Positions 8,091-20,217 of a DNA stretch of 64,000 bases are shown piece after piece. This stretch comes from Variovorax guangxiensis (GTDB taxonomy: Bacteria > Pseudomonadota > Gammaproteobacteria > Burkholderiales > Burkholderiaceae_C). The stretch lies in contig NZ_RXFT01000020.1 of the NCBI RefSeq assembly GCF_003952165.1, positions 1-64,000 on the forward strand. Reading direction: 5' to 3'. How positions within the stretch are numbered: the stretch's first letter is position 1; each line of letters starts with the position of its first letter. Below the pieces are notes generated by a model. It did not search any database. It was not told the origin of the DNA and saw only the letters and a list, made by a program, of their open reading frames with translations. A program made the translations under genes and the position numbers.

Positions 8091-9890
8091 ATGAGCTCCT
8101 CCGCCTGGGGCCTGCTGGCCCTTTTCCTCGTCCTGCTGGGCGTGCTCGCATGGCCGGTCGGCAAGTTCCTTGCCGCGCTGTGCAACGAGCGCGTGCCGCG
8201 CTGGATGCAGCGCATCGAGGCGCCGCTCTACAAGCTTGCGGGCACGAAGCCGGAGCAGTCCATGCACTGGCTGCGCTATGCCTTCGCGCTGCTGGCCTTC
8301 AATGCCATCGGCGCGATCTTCGTCTATGCGCTGCAGCGCCTGCAGGCCTGGCTGCCGCTCAACCCTGCGGGCATGGCGGCCGTGTCGCCCGACTCGGCCT
8401 TCAACACCGCGGTGAGCTTCGTCTCCAACACCAACTGGCAGGGCTATGCGGGCGAGTCGACCATGAGCTATCTCACGCAGATGCTCGGGCTCGCGGTGCA
8501 GAACTTCTTCTCCGCCGCCACCGGCATCGCGGTGGCCTTCGCGCTGGTGCGGGGCTTCGCCCGGCGCGGCGACGGCAAGGGACTGGTGGGCAACTTCTGG
8601 GCCGACATCACGCGCGTTACGCTGTGGGTGCTGGTGCCGATCTCGTTCGTGCTCGCCGTGGTCTTCGCGGGCCAGGGCGTGATCCAGAACTTCGACGCCT
8701 ACAAGGAAGCGAGCACGCTCGAGACCACCGCCTTCCAGCAGCCGAAGAACGGTGCCGACGGCCAGCCGCTGAAGGATGAAAAGGGCCAGCCGGTGATGGA
8801 AGACGCCACCACCAAGACGCAGACGCTCGCCATGGGCCCGGTCGCTTCGCAGGAAGCCATCAAGATGCTCGGCACCAACGGCGGCGGCTTCTTCAACGCC
8901 AACTCGGCGCATCCTTACGAGAACCCGACGGCGCTGGTGAATCTGCTGCAGATGATCGCGATCTTCCTGATTCCGGCGGCGCTGTGCTTCACCTTCGGCC
9001 ACGTGGTGGGCGACATGCGCCAGGGCTGGGCGGTGCTCGCGGCAATGACGGTGATGTTCGTCGTCGCCGTCATCGTCATCACGCCTGCCGAGCAGGCCGG
9101 CAACCCGCTGCTGACCCCGCTGGGCGTCGACCAGATGCACGGCGCGCTGCAGGCCGGCGGCAACATGGAAGGCAAGGAAGTGCGCTTCGGCATCGACGCT
9201 TCCTCGCTCTTCGCCGCCATCACCACGGCCGCCTCGTGCGGTGCGGTCAACGGCATGCACGACTCGCTCACCCCGATGGGCGGCATGGTGCCGCTGGTGC
9301 TGATGCAGCTCGGCGAGGTGGTGTTCGGCGGCGTGGGCTCGGGCCTGTACGGCATGCTGATCTTCGCAATGCTCGCGGTGTTCATCGCCGGCCTGATGAT
9401 CGGCCGCACGCCCGAGTACCTCGGCAAGAAGATCGAGGTGCGCGAGATGAAGCTGATCTCCATCGCCATCCTGGTCACGCCGATCCTGGTGCTGGCCGGC
9501 ACCGCGGTGGCGGTGATCGCGGGCGCGGGCAAGGCCGGCATCGCGAACCCCGGCGCGCACGGCTTCTCCGAAATCCTGTACGCGCTGACCTCGGCCGCCA
9601 ACAACAACGGCAGCGCCTTCGCGGGCCTGTCGGCCAACACGCCCTTCTACAACGGCCTGCTCGCGCTGGCCATGTGGCTCGGCCGCTTCGCGATGATCGT
9701 GCCGGTGCTCGCCGTGGCGGGCGCGCTGGCCGCCAAGAAGCGCCTGCCCGTCACCAGCGGCACGCTGCCCACGCACGGCCCGCTGTTCGTCTCGTTGCTG
9801 ATCGGCACGGTGCTGCTGGTCGGCCTGCTCAACTACGTGCCGGCATTGGCCCTGGGGCCCATCGTCGAGCACCTGGTGCTCTGGAAGTAA
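8091..9890 (+). CDS. kdpA: Potassium-transporting ATPase subunit A
   Basis: The 599-residue channel-like subunit of the high-affinity KdpFABC pump selects and conducts potassium across the inner membrane. It belongs to the SKT superfamily with four pseudo-repeated membrane-pore-membrane units. Visible filter-type segments include [39 protein letters not shown] and [14 protein letters not shown]. Length matches the family. It is the first large gene of the operon, with GGAGGAG eight bases upstream, and is followed after 10 nt by kdpB. Confidence 0.98.
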   Translation: MSSSAWGLLALFLVLLGVLAWPVGKFLAALCNERVPRWMQRIEAPLYKLAGTKPEQSMHWLRYAFALLAFNAIGAIFVYALQRLQAWLPLNPAGMAAVSPDSAFNTAVSFVSNTNWQGYAGESTMSYLTQMLGLAVQNFFSAATGIAVAFALVRGFARRGDGKGLVGNFWADITRVTLWVLVPISFVLAVVFAGQGVIQNFDAYKEASTLETTAFQQPKNGADGQPLKDEKGQPVMEDATTKTQTLAMGPVASQEAIKMLGTNGGGFFNANSAHPYENPTALVNLLQMIAIFLIPAALCFTFGHVVGDMRQGWAVLAAMTVMFVVAVIVITPAEQAGNPLLTPLGVDQMHGALQAGGNMEGKEVRFGIDASSLFAAITTAASCGAVNGMHDSLTPMGGMVPLVLMQLGEVVFGGVGSGLYGMLIFAMLAVFIAGLMIGRTPEYLGKKIEVREMKLISIAILVTPILVLAGTAVAVIAGAGKAGIANPGAHGFSEILYALTSAANNNGSAFAGLSANTPFYNGLLALAMWLGRFAMIVPVLAVAGALAAKKRLPVTSGTLPTHGPLFVSLLIGTVLLVGLLNYVPALALGPIVEHLVLWK

Positions 9891-9900
9891 GGAGCCCGCC

Positions 9901-12000
9901 ATGACTGCCAATACCAAGACATCCCTCTCGCTGTTCGACGCGGCGCTGGTCAAGCCCGCGCTGTGGGCCGCCTTCGCCAAGCTCAACCCGCGCACGCAGT
10001 GGCGCAACCCGGTGATGTTCATCGTGTACATCGGGAGCATCCTCACGACGGTGCTCTGGGTGCATGCACTTAGCTTCCCGGGCGACACCGGCATGAAGCC
10101 CGCCTTCGTGCTGGCCGTGACCATCTGGCTGTGGTTCACCGTGCTGTTCGCCAACTTCGCCGAAGCCCTGGCCGAAGGCCGCAGCAAGGCGCAGGCCGCA
10201 TCGCTGCGCGGGCTGCGCAAGGACACCTGGGCCAAGAAGCTGCATGAGCCGCACCATGGCGCGCAGTGGCTGCCCGAACAGGCGCCCAACCTGCGCAAGG
10301 GCGACGTCGTGCTGGTCGAGACCGGCGACGTGATCCCGCTCGACGGCGAAGTGATCGAAGGCGTGGCCTCGGTCGACGAAAGCGCCATCACCGGCGAATC
10401 GGCTCCGGTGGTGCGCGAATCGGGCGGCGACTTCTCGGCCGTCACCGGCGGCACCCGCGTGCTGTCCGACTGGCTGGTGGTGCGCATCTCGGTGAATCCG
10501 GGCGAGTCGTTCCTCGACCGCATGATCGGCATGGTCGAGGCCGCCAAGCGCCAGAAGACGCCGAACGAGATCGCGCTGACCATCCTGCTGGTGGCGCTGA
10601 CCATCGTGTTCCTGGTGGTCACGGTCACGCTGCTGCCCTTCTCCATCTTCAGCGTGGAGGCCGCGGGTGCGGGCACCGTGGTGTCGCTCACCGCGCTGGT
10701 CGCGCTGCTGGTGTGCCTGATCCCGACCACCATCGGCGGCCTGCTGTCGGCCGTGGGCGTGGCCGGCATGAGCCGCATGATGCAGGCCAACGTGATCGCC
10801 ACTTCGGGCCGCGCGGTGGAGGCCGCCGGCGACGTCGACGTGCTGCTGCTCGACAAGACCGGCACCATCACGCACGGCAACCGCCAGGCCAGCGCCTTCC
10901 TGCCCGCGCCGGGCGTGACCAAGGCGCGGCTCGCTCGCGCCGCGATGATCGCCTCGCTGGCCGACGAGACACCCGAGGGCCGCAGCATCGTCGAGCTCGC
11001 GCGCCGCGAAGGCCTGGAGCCGACGCCGGTGGAGGGCGCCCGCTTCGTCGCCTTCACCGCGCAGACGCGCATGAGCGGCGCCGACCTGCCGGCCGCCCCC
11101 AACAGCCTGGACACCGACCCCGTGCTGCTGCGCAAGGGCGCGGTCGACGCGGTGCGCCGCCACGTCGAGGCCATCGGCGGCACGGCCGCGCCCGAGGTGC
11201 TGCGCGCAGCCGAGGAAGCCGCGCGCCGTGGCAGTACGCCGCTGGCGGTGGCCGAGGGCAACCGCGTGCTCGGCATCGTCGAGCTCAAGGACATCGTCAA
11301 GACCGACATCAAGGAGCGCTTCGCCGAGCTGCGCCGCATGGGCATCAAGACGGTGATGATCACCGGCGACAACAAGCTCACCGCGGCGGCCATCGCCGCA
11401 GAGGCCGGCGTGGACGACTTCCTGGCCGAGGCCACGCCCGAGGACAAGCTCGCGCTGATCCGCCAGTACCAGTCCGAAGGCCGCCTCGTGGCCATGACCG
11501 GCGACGGCACCAACGACGCCCCCGCGCTCGCGCAGGCCGACGTGGCCGTGGCCATGGGCAGCGGCACGCAGGCCGCGAAGGAGGCCGGCAACATGGTCGA
11601 CCTCGATTCCAACCCGACCAAGCTGCTGGAAGTGGTGGAAACCGGCAAGGCGCTCCTGATGACACGCGGCTCGCTCACCACCTTCTCGATCGCGAACGAC
11701 GTGGCGAAGTACTTCGCCATCATTCCGGCGATCTTCATCTCGACCTACCCGCAGCTGGGCGCGCTCAACGTGATGCGGCTCGCGAGCCCGTCGTCGGCGA
11801 TCCTGAGCGCGGTGATCTTCAACGCGCTGGTGATCGTGTTCCTGATTCCGCTGGCGCTCAAGGGCGTGCGCTACCGGCCGGTGGGCGCTGCCGCGCTGCT
11901 GCGCCGCAACCTGGCCATCTACGGCCTGGGCGGCCTGCTCGTGCCTTTCATCGGCATCAAGCTGATCGACTGGCTGCTTGTCGCCGTGCATCTCGTTTGA
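9901..12000 (+). CDS. kdpB: Potassium-transporting P-type ATPase subunit B
   Basis: This 699-residue P-type ATPase energises KdpA-dependent potassium uptake. The phosphorylated aspartate is D318 in DKTGTIT. The actuator-domain TGES motif is at 164-167; its serine is the inhibitory phosphorylation site known in E. coli KdpB. The hinge motif [22 protein letters not shown] is present. Ribosome site AAGGAG precedes the ATG. The 3' end encodes LLVAVHLV and the stop is followed by GGAG serving kdpC. All catalytic motifs are intact. Confidence 0.98.
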   Translation: MTANTKTSLSLFDAALVKPALWAAFAKLNPRTQWRNPVMFIVYIGSILTTVLWVHALSFPGDTGMKPAFVLAVTIWLWFTVLFANFAEALAEGRSKAQAASLRGLRKDTWAKKLHEPHHGAQWLPEQAPNLRKGDVVLVETGDVIPLDGEVIEGVASVDESAITGESAPVVRESGGDFSAVTGGTRVLSDWLVVRISVNPGESFLDRMIGMVEAAKRQKTPNEIALTILLVALTIVFLVVTVTLLPFSIFSVEAAGAGTVVSLTALVALLVCLIPTTIGGLLSAVGVAGMSRMMQANVIATSGRAVEAAGDVDVLLLDKTGTITHGNRQASAFLPAPGVTKARLARAAMIASLADETPEGRSIVELARREGLEPTPVEGARFVAFTAQTRMSGADLPAAPNSLDTDPVLLRKGAVDAVRRHVEAIGGTAAPEVLRAAEEAARRGSTPLAVAEGNRVLGIVELKDIVKTDIKERFAELRRMGIKTVMITGDNKLTAAAIAAEAGVDDFLAEATPEDKLALIRQYQSEGRLVAMTGDGTNDAPALAQADVAVAMGSGTQAAKEAGNMVDLDSNPTKLLEVVETGKALLMTRGSLTTFSIANDVAKYFAIIPAIFISTYPQLGALNVMRLASPSSAILSAVIFNALVIVFLIPLALKGVRYRPVGAAALLRRNLAIYGLGGLLVPFIGIKLIDWLLVAVHLV

Positions 12001-12013
12001 GGAGTATTCCGTC

Positions 12014-12670
12014 ATGAACAACAACATCGTCAAAGCCAATGGAAACGGCAACGGCAACGGCAATGGCAGCGAGGGCGGCATCGTCCGCTCCGCGCTCGTG
12101 CTCTTCGTGTTGCTGAGCGCGCTCACCGGCCTGATCTACCCGATGGCCGTCACCGGCGTCGCGAAGGCGGCGTTCCCCGCGCAGGCGGCGGGCAGCCTGA
12201 TCGTGCTCGACGGCACCACCGTCGGCTCGAAGCTCATCGGCCAGAACTTCAGCGATCCGAAGCATTTCTGGGGCCGGCCGTCGGCCACCGCGCCGCAGCC
12301 CTACAACGCGAGCGCCTCGGGCGGCTCCAACCAGGGTCCGCTCAACCCCGCGCTGACCGATGCGGTGAAGGCGCGCGTGGAAGCGCTGCGCGCAGCCGAT
12401 CCGGACAACGTTGCGCCGGTGCCGGTCGACCTCGTCACGGCCTCGGCCAGCGGGCTCGATCCCGACATCAGCCCCGCCGCCGCGCAGTACCAGGCGGCGC
12501 GTGTGGCGCGCGTGCGCGGCATGCCGCTCGCGCAGGTGCAGTCGCTGATCGACAGGAACACGCAGCGGCCCCTGCTGGGCTTCCTGGGCGAGCCGCGCGT
12601 CAACGTGCTGGCGCTGAACATCGCGCTGGATGCCGCCTCCGGTTCATTCAGTCCTTCGACACCGCGTTGA
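12014..12670 (+). CDS. kdpC: Potassium-transporting ATPase subunit C
   Basis: The 218-residue KdpC is a single-span periplasmic subunit thought to increase ATP affinity of the pump. After an unusual polar N terminus, membrane helix [21 protein letters not shown] leads to the KdpC core ([42 protein letters not shown] is the family signature region at about 75-115) and ends with [13 protein letters not shown]. It is longer than the usual 190 residues because of an inserted asparagine-glycine run at residues 9-18. GAGGAG overlapping the kdpB stop is its ribosome site. Confidence 0.96.
   Translation: MNNNIVKANGNGNGNGNGSEGGIVRSALVLFVLLSALTGLIYPMAVTGVAKAAFPAQAAGSLIVLDGTTVGSKLIGQNFSDPKHFWGRPSATAPQPYNASASGGSNQGPLNPALTDAVKARVEALRAADPDNVAPVPVDLVTASASGLDPDISPAAAQYQAARVARVRGMPLAQVQSLIDRNTQRPLLGFLGEPRVNVLALNIALDAASGSFSPSTPR
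12038..12067 (+). repeat. AAYGGC hexamer run in the 5' end of kdpC
   Basis: Five consecutive near-identical hexamers encode five Asn-Gly dipeptides just before the KdpC membrane helix. Any loss or gain of a unit stays in frame and only changes the length of the cytoplasmic tail. Confidence 0.7.
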
Positions 12671-12683
12671 GGAGAAACAAGCC

Positions 12684-13052
12684 ATGGCCTATGCCGCCTA
12701 TCGAGAACATCCCGGTGCGCCGAGAACGCGCGCTTCCATGAACACCGGCAAGGGCAACGGCAGCCCGTTCTACGTGCTCGACGTCACGGTCTGCTGCGCC
12801 GACGCCCTGCGCGTGCGCCGCAGCATCGCCGGCTGCCCCGAGGCGGGCGTGGTGCGCTGCGAGCCGCTGCTGCATGCCTGCAGCTCGCAGGAAAGCGACG
12901 CGCCCTGCGTGCGCCTGATGATCCGCCTGCCGCTCGCCCGCTATGCCGACGTGCTGCACCGGCTGATCGAATGCGTCCCCTCGGGCGAGATCGGCCGGCT
13001 CGTGAGCTGGCGCGAGCACCTCGCGCGCTGCGGCCTGCGCCATGGCCACTGA
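12684..13052 (+). CDS. Cysteine-rich hypothetical protein of the kdp operon
   Basis: The 122-residue product starts at an ATG preceded by GAGGAG, 13 nt after kdpC. It has no signal peptide or membrane segment. After a polar 28-residue tail it reads as a compact beta-alpha-beta unit: YVLDVTVCCADALRVRRSIAG, then VRCEPLLHAC, then a strand CVRLMIRLPL and helix YADVLHRLIECV. This suggests a ferredoxin-like or ACT-like fold, which is inference. It has eight cysteines. I recognise no family. Its place between kdpC and kdpD suggests a regulatory link between pump and sensor. Confidence 0.65.
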   Translation: MAYAAYREHPGAPRTRASMNTGKGNGSPFYVLDVTVCCADALRVRRSIAGCPEAGVVRCEPLLHACSSQESDAPCVRLMIRLPLARYADVLHRLIECVPSGEIGRLVSWREHLARCGLRHGH

Positions 13053-13176
13053 CCTGCTGATGGCGCTGCTGGCCATGGCGGCGCTCTTCGTGCCGCTGGG
13101 CTTCGCCTGGTGGGTGCTTTCGCGCACCGCGCGGCGCCACCAGCGTTCGCGCCGCAAGGACGGCCCGATGCGCTAA
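13042..13176 (+). CDS. Small membrane protein between kdpC and kdpD
   Basis: A 44-residue frame starts inside the end of the preceding gene (11-nt overlap) and stops 3 nt before the kdpD GTG. It encodes one membrane helix (LLMALLAMAALFVPLGFAWW) and a strongly basic tail (RTARRHQRSRRKD), predicting a cytoplasmic C terminus. Tight packing and the helix-plus-basic-tail design support a real gene. Function is unknown; it could accompany KdpD or the pump. Confidence 0.55.
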   Translation: MATDLLMALLAMAALFVPLGFAWWVLSRTARRHQRSRRKDGPMR

Positions 13177-13179
13177 CCT

Positions 13180-15945
13180 GTGCCGCCGATGAACGAAGTG
13201 CTCCGCCCCGACCCCGACGCGCTGCTCGCGCAGCTGCGCAGCGACGAGGCGCGCGCCCAGCGCGGCAAGCTGCGCATCTACTTCGGCGCCAGCGCGGGCG
13301 TCGGCAAGACATGGGCCATGCTCAGCGCGGCGCAGCGCGAGCGGGCTGCGGGGCGCGACGTGCTGATCGGCGTGGTCGAGACCCATGGCCGCAGCGAGAC
13401 CGCCGCGCTGCTTGCGGGGCTCGAGGCGCTGCCGCAGCGCGAGTTGGACTACCGCGGGCGCACGCTCGCCGAGTTCGACCTCGACGCAGCGCTCGCGCGC
13501 AAGCCCGCCGTGCTGCTGGTCGACGAGCTGGCCCACACCAACGCCCCCGGCTCGCGCCACGCCAAGCGCTGGCAGGACGTGCAGGAGCTGCTGTCCGCCG
13601 GCATCGAGGTGTGGTCGGCGCTGAACGTGCAGCACCTCGAGAGCCTCAACGGCACGGTCGGCGCCATCACCGGCGTGCGCGTGCACGAGACCGTGCCCGA
13701 CACCGTGCTCGACGAGGCCGACGAGGTGGTGCTGGTCGACGTCACGCCCGACGAGCTCACGGCGCGGCTCGCTGCAGGCAAGGTCTACCTGCCGCAGCAG
13801 GCGGAGCGCGCGGCGCAGAATTTCTTCCGCAAGGGCAACCTGATCGCCCTGCGCGAGATCGCGCTGCGGCGCACCGCCGAGCACGTGGAAGACGACGTGC
13901 GCGGCTGGCGCGTGGAGCAGTCGGGCCCCGGCGGTGCGGGCGGCAACGGCAAGGGCCCCGGCCTGCAGGCCTGGAACACTTCGGGCGCGATCCTCGCGTG
14001 CGTCGGCCCCCACGAGGGCGCGGCGCAGACCGTGCGCACGGCGGCTCGTCTGGCAGGGCAGCTCAACGTGCGCTGGCACGCGGTGTACGTCGAGACGCCC
14101 CGGCTGCAGCGGCTGGCCGCGACGGAGCGCGACCGCATCCTCGCGGTGCTCAAGCTGGCGGAAGAGCTGGGCGCGGCCACCGCGGTGCTAACCGGCTCCG
14201 ACGTGGCCGAGCAACTGGCAGAGCAGGCGAGGCGCCTGAACTGCGCCACGCTGGTGCTGGGGCGCTCGCAGCCCGAGACTGGCTGGCGCCGCTGGTTGCC
14301 CGCGCGGGCGGTGCCGCTTGCGCGCGCACTGGCACAGCGCGCGCCGGCGCTCGACATCATGGAAGTCGCGCCCGCCGAAAGCTCGCGCCGCCTCTCTCGC
14401 GCGCCGCTGCAGGGCGCGAGCATCGACAGCGACGACCACGAGAAGGCGCCCATCCACTGGCCCGGCTATGCATGGGCGGCGGCCACCAGCATCGCGCTCA
14501 CGCTGGTGTGCACGCCGCTGGCCAACGTGCTGGAGCTGTCGAACATCGTCATGCTGTTCCTGCTCGGCGTGGTGGGCGTGGCGATGCGCTTCGGGCGCGG
14601 GCCCTCGGCGCTGGCGGCATTGCTCAACGTCGCGGCCTTCGACTATTTCTTCGTGCCGCCGCGCCTGTCGTTCGCGGTGAGCGACGTGCAGTACGTGCTG
14701 ACCTTCGCGATCATGCTCGGCGTGGGCCTGCTGGTGGGGCAGCTAACGGCCGGGCTGCGTTTCGCGGCGGGCGTGTCGACCAGCCGCGAGCGGCGCGCGC
14801 GTTCGCTGTTCGAGCTCACGCGCGAGCTGTCGGCGGCGCTGGAGAGCTCGCAGGTGGTCGCGCTCGGCACGGCCGCCGTGCGGGGCCATTTCGGCGGCGA
14901 TGCGCTGGTGCTGGTGACCGACGCGGCCGACCAGCTCGTGATGCCCGCCGACGCGCCCGACGGCTTCGATGCGCAGGTGGCCGACTGGGCCTTCCGCCAT
15001 GGCCAGAGCGCGGGCCTCGCCACCGCCACCCTCGCGGCCCAGCCCTGGCACTACGTGCCGCTGCGCGCGCCGATGCGCGTGCGCGGCGTGCTCGCGCTCT
15101 CGCCCGCGCAGCCGCGCTGGCTGCTCATTCCCGAACAGGCGCAGCAGCTCGACACGCTGGCGCGGCAGATCGCCATCGCGCTGGAGCGCGTGCACTACGT
15201 CGAGGTGGCGCAGCAGGCAGTGGTCGAGATGGAGTCGGAGCGGCTGCGCAACGCGCTGCTGGGCGCCATTTCGCACGACGTGCGCACGCCGCTCACCGCG
15301 CTCATCGCACTGGCCGAGTCGCTGCAGACATTGCCGCCCGAGGAGCACGCCAACGCGGCGCGCGCCATCGTCGCGCAGGCGCACGAGCTGCATGCGCTGG
15401 TGAGCAACCTGCTCGACATGGCGCGGCTCGAAAGCGGCATCGCCGGCGGTGCGGTGAACCTGCGGCGCGACTGGCAGTCGGTGGAAGAGGTGGTGGGCTC
15501 GGCCATCCGCGCGGCGCGCACCTCGCTGGGCGGCACCGTGGTGCAGACCGCGCTCGACCCGGAGCTGCCGCTGGTCGAGTTCGACGCGGTGCTCATCGAG
15601 CGCGTGCTGGTCAACCTGCTGGAGAACGCCACCAAGTACGGCGCGCCGCCCATCGTGGTCGGCGCGCGTGCCGAGCCCGGCGCGCTGGTGCTGACCGTGC
15701 GCGACCACGGCCCCGGCCTGCCGGCCGCGCTGCTGGGCCACGAACAGAAGCTCTTCGACAAGTTCACGCGCGGCGAGGCCGAATCCGCCACGCCGGGCGT
15801 GGGCCTGGGCCTGGCGATCTGCAAGGCGGTGGTGAGCGCGCACGGCGGCGAGATCACCGCCGAGAATGCGCGCGACGGCGGTGCAGAATTCACCGTCACG
15901 CTCCCACGGCGTGAGCCACCCGAGCCTGCCGAAGCCCAACTCTGA
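13180..15945 (+). CDS. kdpD: Osmosensitive potassium sensor histidine kinase
   Basis: The 921-residue KdpD senses potassium limitation and phosphorylates KdpE. The N-terminal KdpD domain has a Walker A motif (GASAGVGKT, 36-44) and a second ATP-related segment with LLVDELAHTNAPGSRH. A universal-stress-like domain (about 265-385) follows, then four membrane helices (about 425-520), a GAF-like region, and a kinase core with H699 in ISHDVRTPLTAL and N816 in NLLENATKYG. GTG 13180 and ATG 13189 are both possible starts; neither has a good ribosome site, so coupling to the upstream gene is likely. Confidence 0.96.
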   Translation: MPPMNEVLRPDPDALLAQLRSDEARAQRGKLRIYFGASAGVGKTWAMLSAAQRERAAGRDVLIGVVETHGRSETAALLAGLEALPQRELDYRGRTLAEFDLDAALARKPAVLLVDELAHTNAPGSRHAKRWQDVQELLSAGIEVWSALNVQHLESLNGTVGAITGVRVHETVPDTVLDEADEVVLVDVTPDELTARLAAGKVYLPQQAERAAQNFFRKGNLIALREIALRRTAEHVEDDVRGWRVEQSGPGGAGGNGKGPGLQAWNTSGAILACVGPHEGAAQTVRTAARLAGQLNVRWHAVYVETPRLQRLAATERDRILAVLKLAEELGAATAVLTGSDVAEQLAEQARRLNCATLVLGRSQPETGWRRWLPARAVPLARALAQRAPALDIMEVAPAESSRRLSRAPLQGASIDSDDHEKAPIHWPGYAWAAATSIALTLVCTPLANVLELSNIVMLFLLGVVGVAMRFGRGPSALAALLNVAAFDYFFVPPRLSFAVSDVQYVLTFAIMLGVGLLVGQLTAGLRFAAGVSTSRERRARSLFELTRELSAALESSQVVALGTAAVRGHFGGDALVLVTDAADQLVMPADAPDGFDAQVADWAFRHGQSAGLATATLAAQPWHYVPLRAPMRVRGVLALSPAQPRWLLIPEQAQQLDTLARQIAIALERVHYVEVAQQAVVEMESERLRNALLGAISHDVRTPLTALIALAESLQTLPPEEHANAARAIVAQAHELHALVSNLLDMARLESGIAGGAVNLRRDWQSVEEVVGSAIRAARTSLGGTVVQTALDPELPLVEFDAVLIERVLVNLLENATKYGAPPIVVGARAEPGALVLTVRDHGPGLPAALLGHEQKLFDKFTRGEAESATPGVGLGLAICKAVVSAHGGEITAENARDGGAEFTVTLPRREPPEPAEAQL

Positions 15946-15949
15946 ACCC

Positions 15950-16648
<699 letters not shown>

Positions 16649-16683
16649 TTCTTACCGAGCGCTCCCCCTTCAAGCGAGGCGAA

Positions 16684-17805
16684 TCAGGCCTTGTTCGGAT
16701 TCAGCAGGAACTTCTCCCCCGTAGCCTGCTTGCCATACACGCCGATGGCATCGAGCTGCAGCATCTCCACCAGCGACACCTCTCGCGTGTAGTGGCTCGC
16801 GAACGTGGTCTTCAGTTCGGCGACCACGCGGGCCTTCAGGCGCTGCGTGCCGGCGTCGCCAAGGCGCTGCAGGAAGGGGAACAGCAGCCAGCCGCCCATG
16901 CCCCAGGTCATGCCGAAGTTGCGCACGACCTCGGTCGGGCTGCGGTCGAGGCCGCCGTAGATGTAGACCTGCTTGTGGGTGTTGGAGCCGTAGCGGCTGT
17001 ATTCCTTGGCGGTGCGGTTGATGGCCGCTTCCATGCAGCCGAGGATCTGGCCGGCGAGCTTGCCGCCGCCGATGGCGTCGAAGGCCAGGGTGGCGCCGGT
17101 CTCGGCGAGGGCCTGGGTCAGGTCCTCGATGAAGGTGGGCGAACTCGAATTGCACACGTACTTGGCGCCGAGGCCGCGCAGCAGGTCTTCCTGGTCCTGC
17201 TTGCGCACGATGTTGACCAGCGCGATGCCGTCCTTCTGGCAGATCTTGTTGAGCATCTGGCCGAGGTTGGACGCGGCGGCGGTGTGCACCAGGGCCTTGT
17301 GGCCTTCCATGCGCATGGTCTCGACCATGCTCAGCGAGGTGAGGGGGTTGACGAAGCAGGAGGCGCCTTCGGCCGGCGTGGTGCCCGCCGGCAGCTCCAT
17401 GCACTGGGCGGCGGCGAGGCAGCGGTACTGCGAGTACATCGCGCCGCCGATGGCGGCCACGGTCTTGCCGAGCAGCGCCTGCGCGGCCGGCGACGAGCCG
17501 GCCTTCACCACCACGCCCGCGCCTTCGTTGCCGACGGGCATCGATTCGTCGAGCCGCGCCTTCATGGCGGGCAGCACGCGCTCGGGCACGGTGGCGGTGA
17601 CGACGGGGCGATCGGCGGTGCCGGAGGCCTTGGCGGTGCTCATGTCGGCCGCGCCGAACAGCAGCCCCAGGTCGGACGGATTGAGCGGCGATGCCTCGAC
17701 GCGGATCACCACTTCGTGGGCCTGCGGCTCGGGGATGGGGTCGTCGTGCAGCGAGAGTTCGAGTTCGCCGCTGGAACGAATGAGGGAGCGGATTTGCAGT
17801 GCCAT
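16684..17805 (-). CDS. Zinc-type alcohol dehydrogenase / quinone-oxidoreductase-like protein
   Basis: The 373-residue MDR-superfamily oxidoreductase has a GroES-like catalytic domain (VIRVEASPLNPSDLGLLFGA, 33-52; MPVGNEGAGVVVKAG, about 89-103) and a Rossmann NADPH domain beginning HTAAASNLGQMLNKIC. The latter lacks a classical GxGxxG. Structural and catalytic zinc ligands of true alcohol dehydrogenases are absent, so it probably reduces activated double bonds or quinones with NAD(P)H. It stands alone, convergent to kdpE; its upstream neighbour ends 87 nt away. The substrate cannot be inferred. Confidence 0.85.
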   Translation of the reverse strand: MALQIRSLIRSSGELELSLHDDPIPEPQAHEVVIRVEASPLNPSDLGLLFGAADMSTAKASGTADRPVVTATVPERVLPAMKARLDESMPVGNEGAGVVVKAGSSPAAQALLGKTVAAIGGAMYSQYRCLAAAQCMELPAGTTPAEGASCFVNPLTSLSMVETMRMEGHKALVHTAAASNLGQMLNKICQKDGIALVNIVRKQDQEDLLRGLGAKYVCNSSSPTFIEDLTQALAETGATLAFDAIGGGKLAGQILGCMEAAINRTAKEYSRYGSNTHKQVYIYGGLDRSPTEVVRNFGMTWGMGGWLLFPFLQRLGDAGTQRLKARVVAELKTTFASHYTREVSLVEMLQLDAIGVYGKQATGEKFLLNPNKA

Positions 17806-17892
17806 GGGAGATCCCTTCTGGTCAGGTTCGCGGGTGGCCTTCGGCCACGGGGCGGCCAGTATAGGAGCGGGCTCCGCGGCCTGCTGGCGCCC

Positions 17893-18982
<1,090 letters not shown>

Positions 18983-18986
<4 letters not shown>

Positions 18987-20137
18987 TTCGCTGTTCCCAG
19001 CACGTGCTGCAGCACCGATCGCGCCGCCTGCGGCTTGCCCAGCGCGCGGCTGCGAGTGGCCATGCTCGCGAGCTTGGCTGGGTCGGCCATCAGGCGCGCC
19101 ACCTTGTAGTCGAGGCCGATGGCGTCATAGGCCAGCCAGGCCGCGCCTTCCTCCATCAGGAAGCCGGCGTTGTGTTCTTCCTGCCCCGGAATGGGCGAGA
19201 TCAGCAGCATCGGCTTGCCCAGCGCGAGGCACTCCGACACCGTGAGGCCGCCGGGCTTGGTCACCACCAGGTCGGAGGCGGCCATCATCCTGTGCATCTC
19301 GTTGGTGAAGCCGATGGCCGCCACCCGGCCCGGATGGCGCCGAGCCAGCGCCTCGAGCCTGCCTTGCGCCTCCGCGTTGCGGCCGGCGACGGCGATCACC
19401 TGGAAGTCGTTCGGCTTGCCGTCGGGCCCGCCCATGCCGAGCACGCGCTCGACCATGCTCGGCAGGTCGCCGACGCCGGCGCCGCCCGACACCATCAGCA
19501 GCACCGGCCGCGAAGCGTCGAGGCCCAGGCTCGCCACGCAGGCATCGCGCGCCAGCGCGGGCACATCGGGTTCCGAGAAAGCCGGCATCACCGGGATGCC
19601 GGTGACGTGGATGCGCTCGGGCGGAATGCCGCGCGCCCGCAGCCGGAAGGCCACTTCTTCCGTCGCCGCGAGGTAGCCTGTCATGCCCGGCACCAGCCAC
19701 ATGTTGTGCAGGTCGTAGTCGGTGATCTGCAGCCACACGGGGTAGTCGATGCGGCCGCGGTTGCGCTCTCGCATCAGCAGTTCGGCCGGCAGGAAGTGGG
19801 TGCAGATCACCGCGTCGGGCTTCTCGCGGCGGATCTCACGCACCAGGGCGCCGGTGCTCAGCCGCTCGATGCCGCGGCGCAGACGCTGCGAGGGCGCATG
19901 GTGCGGCGTGACGTCGGTGCGCTGGTGCAGGTACGACCACAGCTCGGGTGCACGATTCACGAGCTGGATGTACCAGTCGGTGTAGACCTTGCGGAACCCC
20001 GCCGCCACATGGGCCATCGCGTCGATGTGGACCGCCGTGCAGGGCGGGGCGAGGGACTGCGCGGTGGCGGCGAGCGCCTGTGCTGCACGCACGTGGCCGT
20101 TGCCGGCACTCACGCTGAGGATCAGGAGTTTGGTCAT
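18983..20137 (-). CDS. MGDG-synthase-like glycosyltransferase (GT28 family)
   Basis: The 384-residue GT-B enzyme starts MTKLLILSVSAGNGHVRAAQALA, the donor/acceptor-loop signature of monogalactosyldiacylglycerol synthases. The C-terminal half has GGAGVGDLPSMVERVLG and the sugar-nucleotide-binding run VTKPGGLTVSECLALGKPMLL with a later GQEEHNAGF. Such enzymes transfer a hexose or uronic acid from a UDP-sugar to diacylglycerol at the inner membrane. It heads a three-gene operon with a membrane protein and a phosphatase. In other proteobacteria related enzymes make phosphate-free glycolipids during phosphate starvation; that role here is inference. Confidence 0.88.
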
Positions 20138-20142
20138 GGAAT

Positions 20143-20200
20143 CCGGGAGTTGCGCGGATTATGGCGATGCCGTGTGGCAGCCGATTCCGCGCGCTCCCGG
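20143..20200. repeat. Imperfect long inverted repeat between glycosyltransferase and nadV
   Basis: CCGGGAGTTGCGCGGA (20143-20158) pairs with TCCGCGCGCTCCCGG (20186-20200) apart from one mismatch and one bulge, with a 27-nt loop. It fills most of the 80-nt gap. It has no T-run, so if it ends nadV transcription it is not a standard intrinsic terminator. Confidence 0.5.
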
Positions 20201-20217
20201 GGCACGACCCCGCAGGC

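Noticed and set aside
7995-11738. A 1247-codon frame opposite kdpA and kdpB
   Set aside because: Low-complexity serine/threonine/arginine product mirroring the kdp codons; kdpA and kdpB are complete on the plus strand.
13110-15914. A 934-codon arginine/alanine frame overlapping kdpD on the same strand
   Set aside because: Out-of-frame shadow of kdpD with no recognisable segment.
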